DNA from: Laetiporus sulphureus 93-53
Taxonomy: Eukaryota > Basidiomycota > Agaricomycetes > Polyporales > Laetiporaceae
Direction of reading: 5' to 3'
DNA: 64,000 nt
NCBI RefSeq assembly: GCF_001632365.1
Contig: NW_024468544.1
Coordinates: 130,978-194,977 of the forward strand
Notes under the pieces: model-generated
Databases searched by the model: none
What the model saw: the letters and a program-made list of their open reading frames with translations, nothing else
What the model was told of the DNA's origin: nothing
Position numbers and translations under genes: made by a program
In this document: positions 1 to 11,391 of the stretch, piece after piece
Layout of the letters: each line of letters begins with the position of its first letter
Numbering within the stretch: the first letter of the stretch is position 1

Positions 1-1492
1 TCTTGCTGATGATCATGCCAAGATACTCAATTGAGAACTCAAAGAAGCATTTCTCCAGTTTGACATATAAGTCATTGTCCCGGAGTCGCTGTAAAACTGC
101 TTTTACTAATTGTCGGTGTTCTTCGAGATTGTCCGTAAAAATGAGGATGTCGTCTAGGTAAACTACTACCTTTACAGTACAAATTAGGTCTTCTAGGACC
201 ATATTCATCATTGTTTGGAAGGTACTAGAAGCGTTGCAGAAACCAAAGTCCATTACTGTGGGTTCGAAGAGTCTGCGATGTGTAATGAATGCAGCTTTCT
301 CCTCGTCTCCCTCCCTAATCCTTATGTTGTTGAATCCCCATCACAGATCAAGCTTAGTAAAGATGCTAGCCTGTGAGAGTCTGTCGATGAGGTCTGAAAT
401 GCATGGGATTGGGAACTTGTTCTTCTTGGTTGCCGCATTGAGGTTCCTATAGTCTTGTACTAGCCTCAGTGATCTGTCTTTCTTTTTGATGAAGAAGACA
501 GATGCTGCTGTTGGACTCCTAGATCTCTTGATGTATCCCTTGGCCAACTCTTGGTCTATCCATATGTCGAGCGAATTTCTTTCCTGTAGGTTAATAGGAT
601 ATAGCTTTGCCGGGCATGGTAACGATGCCTCTGGAACAAGTTCGATTGGATGATCGTAGGGCTTTCTTGTGGGCATTGGTTCTGACTGCTTCTTGGATAA
701 CACATCACCATACTCATGGAAGTGTTTGGGGACATAGGCTGACCAGTAGTCTTTGTCCTGTTCTCTATTCTGCGGCATTCTATCCTGATTCCTCTTGGTG
801 TCTAAACCTATAATAAGTGATGCTACGGCTTGTGCATCAGGGTCTTCTGATAATGACACCCATTTAATGAAGCTGTCCATGTCATTTCAGTTGTCACCTA
901 ACTCCTGAAAACTGACAAACTCTATCAAGTCTTCGATGTGGGGGATGTTCATGTCTTCCAGGTCCTTCTACTAGACTGCTACCTGTGAGGGTGCACATCT
1001 GTGTGGGCATTGGATGAATTCGACAGTGAGTTTTCCCCAATCTACTTCAGGATTATGCTCCTTAAGGAAACTCATGCCTAGTATAATGTCCTTGTGATCT
1101 ATATCAGTGACCAGAAGACTCTGTCTGCTTGTATGTTTTCCGATAGTTATGCTAAGAAGAACCCTTTTCTCAATAGTTCCACCCCTGTTGTGAGATGCGT
1201 CTGCATTGTATACCCTGATCTCCTTCTCAAGTGAGATCATAGCGAGATTCAACTGATAAACCAGCCATGGGTTGATGTAGCAAGAATATGCTCCTGAGTC
1301 AAGGAGTGCCTCAGTCTGGACTTTCCTTACTCCCTGTTTGAGGTGAACAGGTAAATTGATCGCGTGTTTTGACAAACCAGTAGATGCAATATATAAAAAA
1401 CTTGATACTGGTACATGCGAGAGCGAGTAGGTACTATTACATTGTACATGGGAACTCTGGCCAGACCTCAGAGAACCCACCGAAGAAAATCC
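1..1492 (-). pseudogene. pol fragment: aspartic protease and N-terminal reverse transcriptase (copy I)
   Basis: The open frame starts in the 25-nt overlap with gag at a GGATTTT heptamer (1486-1492 on this strand). The retropepsin core motif LLDSGAYSCYI lies near 1270-1310, followed by ILGMSFLKEHNPEVDWG, the usual protease C-terminal strand. A linker leads to the RT palm: PTRKPYDHPIELVPEA, then LVQDYRNLNAATKKNKFPIP and FTKLDL at about 341-480. The catalytic YLDD box would fall just inside the window's left end, near 150-170. Two adjacent in-frame stops near 970 separate protease from the linker. The products would normally process the polyprotein and copy element RNA in virus-like particles. 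Confidence 0.85.
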
Positions 1493-3081
1493 TCATCATC
1501 TTTCATCTCCATGATTCTAGCTGTTTTGACAGCTGGTTCTGGTTCTGCCTCTTGACCCTTCGCATCATAGCTGGCGAGGAATGCATGGACTGCTTCCTCT
1601 CTCACCTTTCCGTCATCAGAACTGCTTGATGCTGCTGGTGTAGATATTGCCCTTGTTGCTTGGTCCTGTTTTGGCATTTCAAATTTGCCTTTGTACTTGG
1701 GATCTGGGCAATGTTGCTTGAATACAAAGGGATGCTTCCTGCAACGTACACAGAGCTTCTTCTCCAGCCATTCTTCTTGTTCCTTGGTGAGTTAAGACAG
1801 ATGGTCCACGTTCATTGCATTTGGATCTTTTCAGGCTCTTGGTGCCTGTGATGATAATGCTGTTGTCATTTCACACTGACCTGCCTTGTCAGCTCTGAAC
1901 TTAGACTCGAGTTAGAGACAAAGGTCAAGATACTCCGGCCATGTGATTGGGTCAGCGATACCTAAGCTGTCCGGTGTCACCATTGCTTGGTGCACATCCT
2001 TGTTCCTGTATTCAGCGATGTAACCGATGAGTGCGGTGTGCCCCAAGTTGGTCTTGGTGGCCCATTGGCAGAACTTCTCTGCAAAGGAGACCATTGTTGA
2101 GTAGGTCTTTGCACAGATCTCCTTTAAGTGTTGTTACACATCCTTGTCTAGGTCGAGGGTCCTGTAGTTAATCTTGAGAATGTCGATGAAGTCGTTCCAT
2201 GTTCTGAGCGATTGTCGTGCCGCTGCTCTAGTTGCATATTCTGACATATAGGTGAATGCACTGCCTTCCAGGTGCAGTAATGCCATGATGATCTTTCGTT
2301 CATCATCGTTGATCTCATTCCACTGCATCCAGATGCCAAGTTGTTGGAGCCATTCCTCCAGGCTTTCTTTGCTCAAGTAGTGTGGAGGTTCAGCTATCTT
2401 GACGTGCAGTTTATGTGGTTGGATTGTGCCGGAGTTGTGACCTTGCGTCATTGAGACGCCACTTGCTTTGAGTGAAGCTAACTCATGGCGCAGCTTGGTA
2501 TTGTATGCACCCAATTCCATCATCTTCTTTGCCGAGTCCAACATTGCTGTTTGGGTATCGACAATTTCATCATTGAGAATGACTATATGTGCATCCTGAG
2601 CCTTGATCCTGTCTGAGAGTTTCTCGTTCTCAGACTTGAGTACTGCCTCTTTGAGTCATCGCTCTGTCTGGATAGACTGAATTGAGGCATCAAGAATTCT
2701 CTTGTGATCGTACATCTTGTTGCTAAGCACATTATACATTTTCTTGAGCTCATTGTTAATCATTGACTTCATGACGACAATCACCCATTCACGGATGTTG
2801 TCAGGGACTTCGCCAGGGGCGGACTGTCTGATGGCATCTTAGAGATGCTCATATTCATGTCTGTCATATGACCATGTGGGAGATATGTAGGCAGGGAGAA
2901 GTGATGGGGTTGGTGACCCTTGTCCTCCAACTTGTGATGCAGAATCCTGAGGTGTGAGCTCAGATGATGCCTGTCTGGAAGCCTGGGGAGTGCTTCCATC
3001 ATGTGTCTCGATATTTGGTTAGAGTACATCCTGCATTCTTTGCATGAATGTAGACATGTGTGCATGACCAGACTCTGACAT
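1468..3081 (-). pseudogene. gag of copy I
   Basis: Structural protein of the retrotransposon particle. The frame runs 538 codons from an ATG at 3081 (MSESGHA) to TGA at 1468-1470 with no frameshift, matching copies II, III and IV in length. Order: a Ser/Pro-rich N-terminus, a predicted coiled coil around SAKKMMELGAYNTKLRHELA, a capsid-like helical region (PPHYLSKESLEEWLQQL and onward), and a C-terminal zinc knuckle near 1720-1790. At least five codons are nonsense, including a TGA after Thr-Glu-Arg shared with all other copies and a TAA before Leu-Glu-Ser shared with II and IV. It can therefore yield only fragments unless the stops are recoded. Confidence 0.85.
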
Positions 3082-3100
3082 TGTGAAGGTAAAGATGTGT

Positions 3101-3955
3101 CTAACACAAAAAGTTCAAGTATCCTTTCTGCTGGATCTCGAACAGCTCCCTGACAATTTTGTCTAGCCTTTCCTGCTTTCCTATCTGTTTGAAGCTGATT
3201 CTGCCTATCTCCAGGCAGAGCACATTGACCACTTGTTTCTCGATGAAGGTGTATTCATGAGTTCCTGTGTAAAGGTCTGCACAGACCTTGTCTAGCTCTG
3301 ACAATATAACCTGTATTCTGCCATGTCGATCCTTATCGAGGCATTCCCAGAAAGCTCCTAGTAAAGATTGGAGCCTGAAGCAAGTAATGGTTACTTGCTT
3401 CTTGAGGGTTTCGAGATGCAGGGTAGGTCTGACTCTGGCTGGGAGTGGATGGATGGGTTGTGCATGTGTGTTAACCTTGACAAAGTTGGGTAGTGGTTGC
3501 ACTGGCTGTGGAGCAACAATGACGGGGGGAATGGCATTGCTGGTGATGATCTCTGAGAGAGGTTTTGGCTTATGACCGCCAGTGCTGATATGTCCAGGCT
3601 TTGAGCAAATGCGCTCAAGTGATGGAGTTCGACTGTGAGGTTAGTGAATGGTGCCTTCGACCTTGATGTGCATGGTGTCCACAACTCGAGCTGCTATGTG
3701 CTGACGATCTGTGGAGGATGCGCCTAGTGATGCAAGGGTGAGAAGTCTCCCTCGCTCCTTGTTGGTCAATCGATGCTTGTTTCCTGCTTCAGGATCTTCC
3801 TTGTGAGTCGCCTTGTGCTTTGATGCCTTGGGCTGCTCAGTGCCTTGCTGAGACTCACGCCTGGTAGATATCGGATTGAAATGTGTGTCAAAAAAGCCAC
3901 GTGCTACAGCTGAAACTGCTTGCACTGAAAATATGTGGCCGCTAGTGTTGGACAC
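3101..3955 (-). pseudogene. Pre-gag open frame (ORF0) of copy I, unknown function
   Basis: An open frame of about 285 codons lies between the 5' LTR and gag; its stop at 3101 is 19 nt before the gag ATG. It begins with GTG, and I find no ATG in that position in any copy. The N-terminal part contains RGRLLTLASLGASSTD, and the C-terminal part (VCADLYTGTHEYTFIEKQVV, then EIGRISFKQIGKQERLDK) looks helical. One in-frame TAA follows EGTIH. The protein sequence is conserved in copies II, III and IV, which suggests it was once translated, perhaps as a gag extension or after splicing. I recognise no domain. Confidence 0.6.
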
Positions 3956-3992
3956 TTAGCAGGGGTGCAGAAAATTGTCAGATTGTTTCTAA

Positions 3993-4669
3993 TGTCACAG
4001 CAAAGACTGGACAAGAGATCAAAAGACTAAAAAAGGGAACGGTCACGTGAAACGTGCTGCCCTGATCCCCCTGATCTCTAAAGTGGCTTAAGAGCCTAAC
4101 ACTTACTAGCTGTGTAGCAAGCATCTGGAAACGTGATAGATATAATGAGGAAGCTGGTAAGCTCAGTGGTCGCTACAGTGGTAGACGAGGAGAAACAATC
4201 TGAGGTTTCATCCTCTACATGCTGGTCTTATATATGTGTACAGGTGCTGACTATTACAAGACATGCCATTGGCTATCTATGTATCTACACAACTAAACTA
4301 TACACGAAACAATAAGGGGGAAGATCTATCCATAAGTAGAACAATAGGTGAGAAGATCTGTCTTCATCCATAACAATGGTGAGACGATCCATCCTATCAT
4401 GGTAATGGCTATACCTTGAGCCAATTGCCTAGATGATCCCTAACAATAGTCCTTGTTCCCTTTTTTCCCAAATGGGTGCCTCTTTTGTATCCTGGAATAG
4501 ACTGATCTGATCGTATCATCTGCGGGTCTGGACTGTAACATGTGATATGGACTATCACCTGATCTCTACGTGTCATGTCTGTGGCTGAGTGGCATGAGAT
4601 ATTGGTGAAGCACGTGATTTGTGATGTGAGAAAAGTCACGTGCAGACTTTATGGCAAAAATCTGTGACA
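3993..4669 (-). repeat. 5' LTR of copy I (677 bp)
   Basis: It starts TGTCACAG and ends CTGTGACA on the plus strand, so it has perfect 8-bp inverted ends, and it aligns end to end with the LTRs of copies II, III and IV. In the element's sense the sequence after the LTR is TTAGAAACAATCT, not a standard TGG-start primer site. Confidence 0.92.
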
Positions 4670-5046
4670 AATTCATTGAAACACATCGCAAAGCTCACTC
4701 CTGCCCCCCCTCTGCATATCATACAGTCAGGGAACTGGAAGTCTGGCCCTGCCAGGGTCTGTTGGTCTGCTACCCTCTCTCATATACTGTGCATTCACTT
4801 TTTGCCGCTGTTGCTACCACATGGCTCACCACGCTTCGCACTACCAGCTACCATCCTTGACACCGTGCTCTCTGCCATACCCTCAGAACCTCGCCGTGAT
4901 CTGTTCCAACACCCCACAGTTTCGCAGCACCCAGGTGCGAGATGTTCACTCCTGAGTGGGCTGTCCGTTCGCATCGTACTTGTTTGGGCATGATCACAGA
5001 GTGCACGTAACCGCATGCTAAGGTCAAATCGCAGCACCAGGTGATG

Positions 5047-5628
5047 TCATTCGCTAATCTCGGCCACTGATGTCCTGTCTTCCTCTAGCACCCTCGCATC
5101 CTCCCACACACTCCCTTCATCCACCATGCATCTCTCTGCACACAACCGCAATGCCTTTTGTCCTGATGCACACTTCGCTGAGCTGCAACCCGATGTAGGC
5201 TCTGACGCAGTCCTGAACATGTTCCTGCATGCAGTTCCGAATGCAGTCCCAGATGCGGTCCCTGATGCAGTTTCTGATGCAGTTTCTGATGCAGTCTGCG
5301 GCTCATGCTCCACTGAGCAAAGCACTGATGCATTACTCATTGAAGGCTCCACTGAGCTGTTTCGCAATGTGGGCTCTGCTAAGCCCATTCTTGACACATT
5401 TTTGAATGCATGCTCCACTGAGCATGGACCCGAGGTGAGCTCCGCTGAACTCAAACCTGCTGTAGGCTTCGCTGAACCTGTTTTTGATGCATTGTAACTC
5501 ATTGTGGACTCCGCTGAGCCCGAACCCGACGCGTTTTTGACATTATACTTGACCCGGCTCGTTGCACACCTCCATGCTTTTGCTATCATTCCTGTACCAG
5601 ATTCTAGCCCAAGCTCCTGTTGTAGCAT
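5047..5628 (-). CDS. Hypothetical low-complexity ORF over a minisatellite
   Basis: A 193-codon frame without stops, rich in Ser, Ala, Thr, Gly and Glu, made of degenerate 10-13 residue repeats (for example SKTGSAKPTAGL, SRMGLAEPTLRN) and a run of SETA/SGTA four-residue units. The opposite strand is also open over much of the repeat (5126-5497, units of VPDA/VSDA). Open frames on both strands are expected from any repeat whose period is a multiple of three, so coding is not established. It could instead be a non-coding minisatellite in decayed sequence. Confidence 0.25.
   Translation of the reverse strand: MLQQELGLESGTGMIAKAWRCATSRVKYNVKNASGSGSAESTMSYNASKTGSAKPTAGLSSAELTSGPCSVEHAFKNVSRMGLAEPTLRNSSVEPSMSNASVLCSVEHEPQTASETASETASGTASGTAFGTACRNMFRTASEPTSGCSSAKCASGQKALRLCAERCMVDEGSVWEDARVLEEDRTSVAEISE
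5126..5560. repeat. Degenerate minisatellite (12-bp units inside 30-36 bp units)
   Basis: Between about 5215 and 5300 the 12-base unit GATGCAGTTTCT / GATGCGGTCCCT recurs about seven times. To the right, longer units around GGCTCCGCTGAGCC-like cores recur roughly every 30-36 bases. All periods are multiples of three. Confidence 0.6.
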
Positions 5629-6191
5629 GCTTGAATATATTTAGATGTGGTCCCGAGGACGGATGGAGTAAGACAGGGCAACCAATGAAATCCCTCGTGA
5701 TGGGCTTCAAAATGTGTGATCGTCACTGGGGCTGGTGCCGAAGTGTGATATGTTCATCTGAGGGGTTTACGAGGTGTTGCCTAGTCCAAGAAGATCCTTT
5801 GGGAAGCAGAGAAGTATGGCTGAAAGCAGAGGATGTGCTTCGGAAAGTGAGGTAAAAGCAGAGGAGTCGTTCTGAGACACACCCTGAGATGGCTTTCGAG
5901 GACAGTTTTGAGGGGCTGTTCACAGGCACTCAATCTGGCCAGGAATGTGTAGATATCACACTCACACAGTGCACAGAGAGGGACAATCGATTTGCCTGTA
6001 GCTACCACAATGGAGGGGAGGGAAGAAGTCCCCGAAAACTTCTAACTAGGGGCCTCTTATACTACCCGAAAAAGTCCGAAGATAAAGAAAACAAATTAGG
6101 TAAGGTAAGTTAAATCAAAAATAGAGTAAGAAATAATGCGAAATTAGACGTAGTGTAGGATTGTAGTGGCAGCCTGACTACAGTCCTCACA

Positions 6192-7187
6192 ACGGGTGCT
6201 GCTGTTGAACTCCTAGATCTCTTGATGTATCCCTTGGCCAACTCTTGGTCTATCCATGTGTCGAGCGAATTTCTTTCCTGTAGGTTCATAGGATATAGCT
6301 TTGCCGGGCATGATAACGATGCCTCTGAAACAAGTTCGATTAGATGATCGTAGGGCTTTCTTGTGGGCATTGGTTCTGACTGCTTCTTGGAGAACACATC
6401 ACCATATTCATGGAAGTGTTTGGGGACATAGGCTGACCAGTAGTCTTTGTCCTGTTCTCCATTCTGCGGCATTCTATCCTGATTCCTCTTGGTGTCTAAA
6501 CCCATAATAAGTGATGCTACGGCTTGTGCATCAGGGTCTTCTGATAATGACACCCATTTAATGAAGCTGTCCATGTCATTCCAGTTGTCACCTAACTCCT
6601 GAAAACTGACAAACTCTATCAAGTCTTCGATGTGGGGGATGTTCATGTCTTCCAGATCCTCCTACTAGACTGCTACCTGTGAGGGTGCACATCTGTGTGG
6701 GCATCCGGTGAATTCGACAGTGAGTTTTCCCCAATCTACTTCAGGATTATGCTCCTTAAGGAAACTCATGCCTAGTATAATGTCCTTGTGACCTATATCG
6801 GTGACCAGAAGACTCTGTCTGCTTGTATGTTTTCTGATAGTTATGCTAAGAAGAACCCTTTTCTTAATAGTTCCACCCCTGTTGTGAGATGCATCTGCAT
6901 TGTATACCCTGATCTCCTTTTCAAGTGAGATTGTAGCAAGATTCAATCGATCAACCAGCTGTGGGTTGATGTAGCAAGAATATGCTCCTGAGTCGAGGAG
7001 CACCTCAGTCTGGACTTCCCTTACTCCCTGTTTGAGGTGAACAGGTAAATCGATCACATGTTTTGATGAACCAGTAGATGCAATATATAAAAAAACTTGA
7101 TACTGGTACATGTGAGAGTGAGTAGGTACTATGACATTGTACATGGGAACTCTGACCAGACCTCAGAGAACTCGCCGAAGAAAATCC
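6192..7187 (-). pseudogene. pol fragment of copy II: protease and start of RT
   Basis: Retropepsin with LLDSGAYSCYINPQLVD (about 6950-7010) and ILGMSFLKEHNPEVDWG, then the linker with MDSFIKWVSLSEDPDAQAVA and the RT entry segment ending at the truncation. The open frame begins at the same GGATTTT overlap (7181-7187) as in the other copies, one base back relative to gag. A stop pair near 6662 separates protease from the linker, as in copy I. The RT palm and catalytic motifs are absent. Confidence 0.85.
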
Positions 7188-8776
7188 TCATCATTCTCCA
7201 CCTCTGTGATCCTAGCTGCTTCAACAGCTGGTTCTGGTTCGGCTTCTTGATCCTTCATATCATAGCTGGCAAGGAATGCACAGACTGCTTCCTCTCTTGC
7301 CTTGCTATCATCGTAACTGCTTGATGCCACTGGTGTAGTTACTGCCCTTGTTGCTTGACCTCACTTCAGCATTTCAAATTTGCCTTTGTACTTGGGGTTC
7401 GGACAACATTGCTTGAATATGAAGGGGTGCTTTCCACAACGTACGCAGAGCTTCCTTTCCAGCCATCCTTCCTGTTCCTTTGTGAGTTGGTTCAGGTGAT
7501 CGACGTCCATTGTGTTAGGGTCCTTTCGAGCCCATGGTGCCTGTGATGATGATGTCATTGTTGTTCCATGCTGTCCTGCCTTATCGGCTCTGAATTTGGA
7601 CTCGAGTTAGAGACAGAGGTCGAGATACTCTGGTCATGTGACTGGGTCAGCGATACCTAAGCTGTCTCATGTCACCATTGCCTGGTGCACGTCCTTGTCC
7701 CTATGTTCAGCGATGTAGCCAATAAGAGTGGTGTTCTCCAAGGTGATCTTGGTGGCCCATTGGTGGAACTTCTCTGCAAAGGAGACCATAGTTGGGTAGG
7801 TCTTTGCACAGATCTCCTTCAAGTGCTGTTGCACGTCTTTGTCCAGGTCGAGGGTCCTGTAGTTAACCTTGAGGATATTGATGAAATCGTCCCAAGTGCC
7901 AAGTGGTTGCCATGCTGCTGTCCTGATGCCGTATTCTGACATGTAGGTGAATGCGCCACCTTCTGGGTGCAGTAGTGCCGTGGTGATTTTTCGTTCGTCC
8001 TCATTGATCTCATTCCACCGCATCCAGATGCTGAGTTTTTGGAGCCAGTCCTCCGGACTTCCTTTGCCCGAGTAGTGTGGAGGTTCGGCTATCTTAACAT
8101 GTGGTTTGTGTGGTTGGGTCGTTCCGGGGTTGTGCCCTTGTGTTGTTGAAATGTCGCTTGCTTTGAGTGAAGCTAACTCATGGCACAACTTGGTGTTGTC
8201 TGCACCTACTTCCATCATTTTCTTCACCAGTTCTAACATTCCTGCTTGGGTGACTGTGATTTCGTCATTGAGGATGATCATGTGTGTGTTCTGAGCCTTG
8301 ATTTGTTCTGAGAGTTTCTCATTTTTGGTTGTGAGAACTGCCTCTTTAAGTCATTGCTCTGTCCGAGCTGACTGAATTGAGGCCTCAAGAATGTTTTTGT
8401 GCTCATACATCTTGTCTCCAAGCACATTATACATTTTCTTGAGCTCGTTGTCGACCATCGACTTCATGACGATAATCACCCATTCACGGATGTTGTCAGG
8501 GACTTCGCTGGGAGCGGACTGTCTGATTGCATCTTTAAGATGCTCGTACTGGTGCCCCTCATATGACCATGTGGGAGGTATGTAGGCAGGGAGAAGTGAT
8601 GGTGTTGGGGATGAGGGTCCTCCAACTTGTGATACAGAGTCCTGTGGTGTCAGGACTGGTGATGTTTGTTGTGAGGCTCACGGAGTACTTCCATTGTGCA
8701 TCTCAATGTTTGATCATAAGATGTCCTCCATTTGCTGCGTGAAGGTAGACATTTGCTGGCGACTAGATTCTGACAT
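7163..8776 (-). pseudogene. gag of copy II
   Basis: 1614 nt, exactly the length of gag in copies I and III. The ATG at 8776 is in the context ACAATGTCAGAATC. The region 7667-8281 is open for 204 codons and covers the coiled coil (KKMMEVGADNTKLCHELA) and the capsid-like core (PPHYSGKGSPEDWLQKLSIW). The zinc knuckle CVRCGKHPFIFKQCC is near 7400-7440. It carries the family's shared TGA before LKEAV (preceded here by Gln) and the TAA before LESKF. Confidence 0.85.
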
Positions 8777-8795
8777 TGTGGATGTAAAAGTGTAT

Positions 8796-9649
8796 CTAAT
8801 ACAAAAAGTTCAAGTATCCTTTCTTCTGGATACTGATGAGCGCCTCTGAGATCTCGTTCAACTGCTCCTATTTTCCTATCTGCTTGAAACTAACCCTGCC
8901 TATCTCCAGACAGAGCGTGTTTATAACCTGCTTCTCGATGAAGGTGAAAGTTCATGTGCCTGTGTGGAGGTCTGCACAGACCTTGTCTAGCTCTGCTCCC
9001 AGTACTTGTATTGGGCTGATTGGAGTTGCTTTGAGATGATCTGAGAAGGCTCCTAGTATGGGCTGGAGCCTGAAGTGGGTACTGTCAACCTGCTTGATGA
9101 GGGTCTCAATGTGGAGGGTCGGTCTGATTCTGGATGGGAGAGGACGAATGGGATGTGTGTGTGTGTTCACCTTGATGAAGTTAGGTAGGGGTCGCACTGT
9201 CTGTGGAGCTATAATGATGGGAGGAACAGTGTTGCTGGTTATGATCTCTGGAAGAGGTTTCGGCTTGCGACACCAGTGCTGATATGTCCAGGTTTTGGGC
9301 AAATGCGCTCAAGTGGTGGAGTTCAACTGTGAGGTCAGTGAATGGTACCTTCGACCTTGATGTGCGTGGTGTCCACAACTCGAGCTGCTGCACGCTGACG
9401 ATCTGTGGAGGATGCACCTAGTGATGCAAGGGTGAGGAGTTTCCCTCGCTCCTTGTTTGTCAATCGACACTTGTTCCCTGCTTCAGGATCTTCCTTGTGA
9501 GCCACCTTGTGCTTTGATGCCTTGGGCTGCTCAGTGTCTTGCTGAAGCTCACACCTGGTAGATATCAGATTGAAATGTGTGTCAAAAAAGCTGCCTGCTA
9601 TGGCTGAACCTGCTTGCACTGAAAATACGCAGCCGCTAGTGTTGGACAC
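8796..9649 (-). pseudogene. Pre-gag open frame (ORF0) of copy II
   Basis: Homologue of the frame at 3101-3955. It begins with GTG (SNTSGCVFSVQAGSA), has a stop after VEGTIH at the same place as copy I, and changes phase once before the NFIKVNTHTHPIRPLPSRI segment, so its length is not a multiple of three. It ends 19 nt before gag. No known domain. Confidence 0.55.
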
Positions 9650-9686
9650 TTAGCAGGGGCACAGAAAATTGTCAGATTGTTTCTAA

Positions 9687-10360
9687 TGTCACAGCAGCAC
9701 TGGATAAGAGATCAAAAGACTATAAAAGAAATGGTCATGTGGAACGTGCTGCCCTGATCCCCCTGATCCCTAAAGTGGCTGAAGAGCCTAACACTTACTA
9801 GCTGTGTAGCAAGCATCTGGAAGTGTGATAGATATATGATGGAGCTGGTAAGCTCAGTGGTCGCTACAGTGGTAGATGAGGAGAAACAATCTGAGGTTTC
9901 ATCCTCTACATGCTGGTCTTATATACGTGTACAGGTGCTGACTACTATGAGACATGCTATTGGCTATCTACGTACCTATGCAACTAAACTATACATGAAA
10001 CATTAAGTGGGAAGATCCATCCATAAGTAGAACAATAGGTGAGAAGATCTGTCTTCATCCATGACAATGGTGAGATGATCCATCCTATCATGGTAATGGC
10101 TATTCCTTGAGCCAATTGCCTAAACAATCCCTAACAATAGTCCTTGTTCCCTATGTTCCCAAATGGGTGCCTCTATTGTATCCTGGAATAGACTGGTCTG
10201 GACATATCATCCGTAGGTCTGAACTGTAACATGTGATGTGGACTATCACCTGATCTCTACATGTCACATCTGTGACTGAGTGACATGAGATATTGATAAA
10301 GCACGTGATCTGTGATGTGAGAAAAGTCACGTGTGGACTTTGTGGTGAAAATCCGTGACA
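9687..10360 (-). repeat. 5' LTR of copy II (674 bp)
   Basis: Ends TGTCACAG and CCGTGACA; collinear with the copy I LTR and closer to it than to the III/IV LTRs in length and small indels. Confidence 0.92.
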
Positions 10361-11123
10361 TGAGTGATGATAGGGAAGAGGCGGAGAACATTTTTGGAAA
10401 CTGTTTCAGAGGATCGGAAATGTGAGCAAGGATCGGAAACGTCTTCTACCATATTTGAAGGTGCTATTCTACACCTATATAATGACCCATGTACCTACCA
10501 CAAAACAAGAAGAAAGTTCACCCTTCAGAGTTCAAGTTCTATGCAGTTCTACACTCATCGTCTCAATAGGGCAGCATGCCCTATCCAGTATTACTCATCT
10601 ACATCTCGACACCACGTCTAGTTAGCTCTCAACATTGTGCAGGATAGCACTCCTCATAGTGGCCCATAGCTTGACTCAAGAAGCACTCAGTATAAGTCAT
10701 GTTACTGGGTTTTCCTCTCACGCTACCTCATTTCCTTTCTCACACCATCTCATTTTCTTTCTCATGCCATCTATCATGAGCTTTAGCAACTCAAATCTCC
10801 ATCCCCATCGGACTCTGTAGCCTCAGCAAGCATCCAAGTCTCATCCATAGTGCTGGAGAGCCCTGTATAGATGCCCCGGAGACCTAGGGAGCACCCAAAC
10901 CCCCTCCGTAGTGCTGGGGAGAGCTGCCTATAGTTCTCACACCACAAGATTGGTCAGCTGAAGATCTGCATCACCGCTCAATCCTCGTTCCTCGACCACC
11001 CATCCTGTAGTGACACTCTCTGCCCTACTAGCTGTTCCACATTGTCCACCCTCTTCTCAACTCGACCTGAGTCAGGGACACTCCCCTAGTCAGAATCACC
11101 GCTCACCGCTCATTTTAAGCACA
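10361..11123. other. Intergenic sequence with short local duplications
   Basis: A possible core promoter-like CTATATAATG lies at about 10474. Three degenerate copies of a pyrimidine-rich 20-25 bp unit (TTTCCTTTCTCACACCATC) occur at 10715-10770. A roughly 70-bp duplication around GTAGTGCTGGGGAGAGCTG / ATAGTGCTGGAGAGCCCTG is at 10835-10925. I see no supported gene. Confidence 0.4.
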
Positions 11124-11300
11124 ATGCCAAATGACTCACAGCCACCTCTCAAGCATTATCAGCTGAAGTTCCTGTGACTGTGGCCCAAGGTGAATGGAGA
11201 CGGACAGCTCCAATCTGCCTTCCTCGACAGGATAGGAGTAGCTGGCAGCCAGAAAGTGGTTGAGCATATCAACGCATGTCTCCACTCAGCTTTTTTCTGA
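11124..11300 (+). pseudogene. Small open frame upstream of the ZIP remnant, unknown
   Basis: A 59-codon frame with one internal TGA begins MPNDSQPPLKHYQLKFL and continues FLDRIGVAGSQKVVEHINAC. The residue pattern looks protein-like rather than random, but I do not recognise it. It is followed after 23 nt by an AG and then by the frame leading into the ZIP-like segment, so it may be an unrelated exon or a fused upstream gene remnant. Confidence 0.3.
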
Positions 11301-11391
11301 GGTTTACTGATTATCTTTGTTTAGGCAGGCAGAGAAGCAACATGAGCAAGCGTGCTGGCTAGAGTGGGTGCTCAAACCTGCACTGACACTT

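Larger units (their letters stand above)
1..4669 (-). mobile_element. Family-A Ty3/gypsy chromovirus-type element, copy I (partial)
   Basis: Reading right to left, this copy has a 5' LTR (3993-4669), a pre-gag open frame, gag, protease and the start of reverse transcriptase, and then runs off the window edge. It is collinear with the longer copies III and IV, which carry the same order through integrase, chromodomain and dUTPase. Its 3' half lies outside the window, so I cannot check its target duplication; the 5 bases after the LTR are AATTC. Several nonsense codons in gag and pol show it is not autonomous. Confidence 0.93.
4670..6191. other. Spacer between copies I and II
   Basis: Unique sequence to the right of the copy I LTR, up to the point where copy II begins in the middle of RT. 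It holds the 5126-5560 minisatellite-like stretch described separately. Outside that I see only short open frames with no recognisable domain and no splice pattern I trust. Confidence 0.5.
6192..10360 (-). mobile_element. Family-A Ty3/gypsy element, copy II (5' half only)
   Basis: Same orientation and order as copy I: LTR 9687-10360, pre-gag frame, gag, protease. It breaks off in RT at about 6192, immediately after the codons for Thr-Ala-Ala-Pro-Val, where unrelated sequence begins. There is no 3' LTR, so this is a truncated insertion or a deletion product. The 5 bases to its right are TGAGT. Confidence 0.9.
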
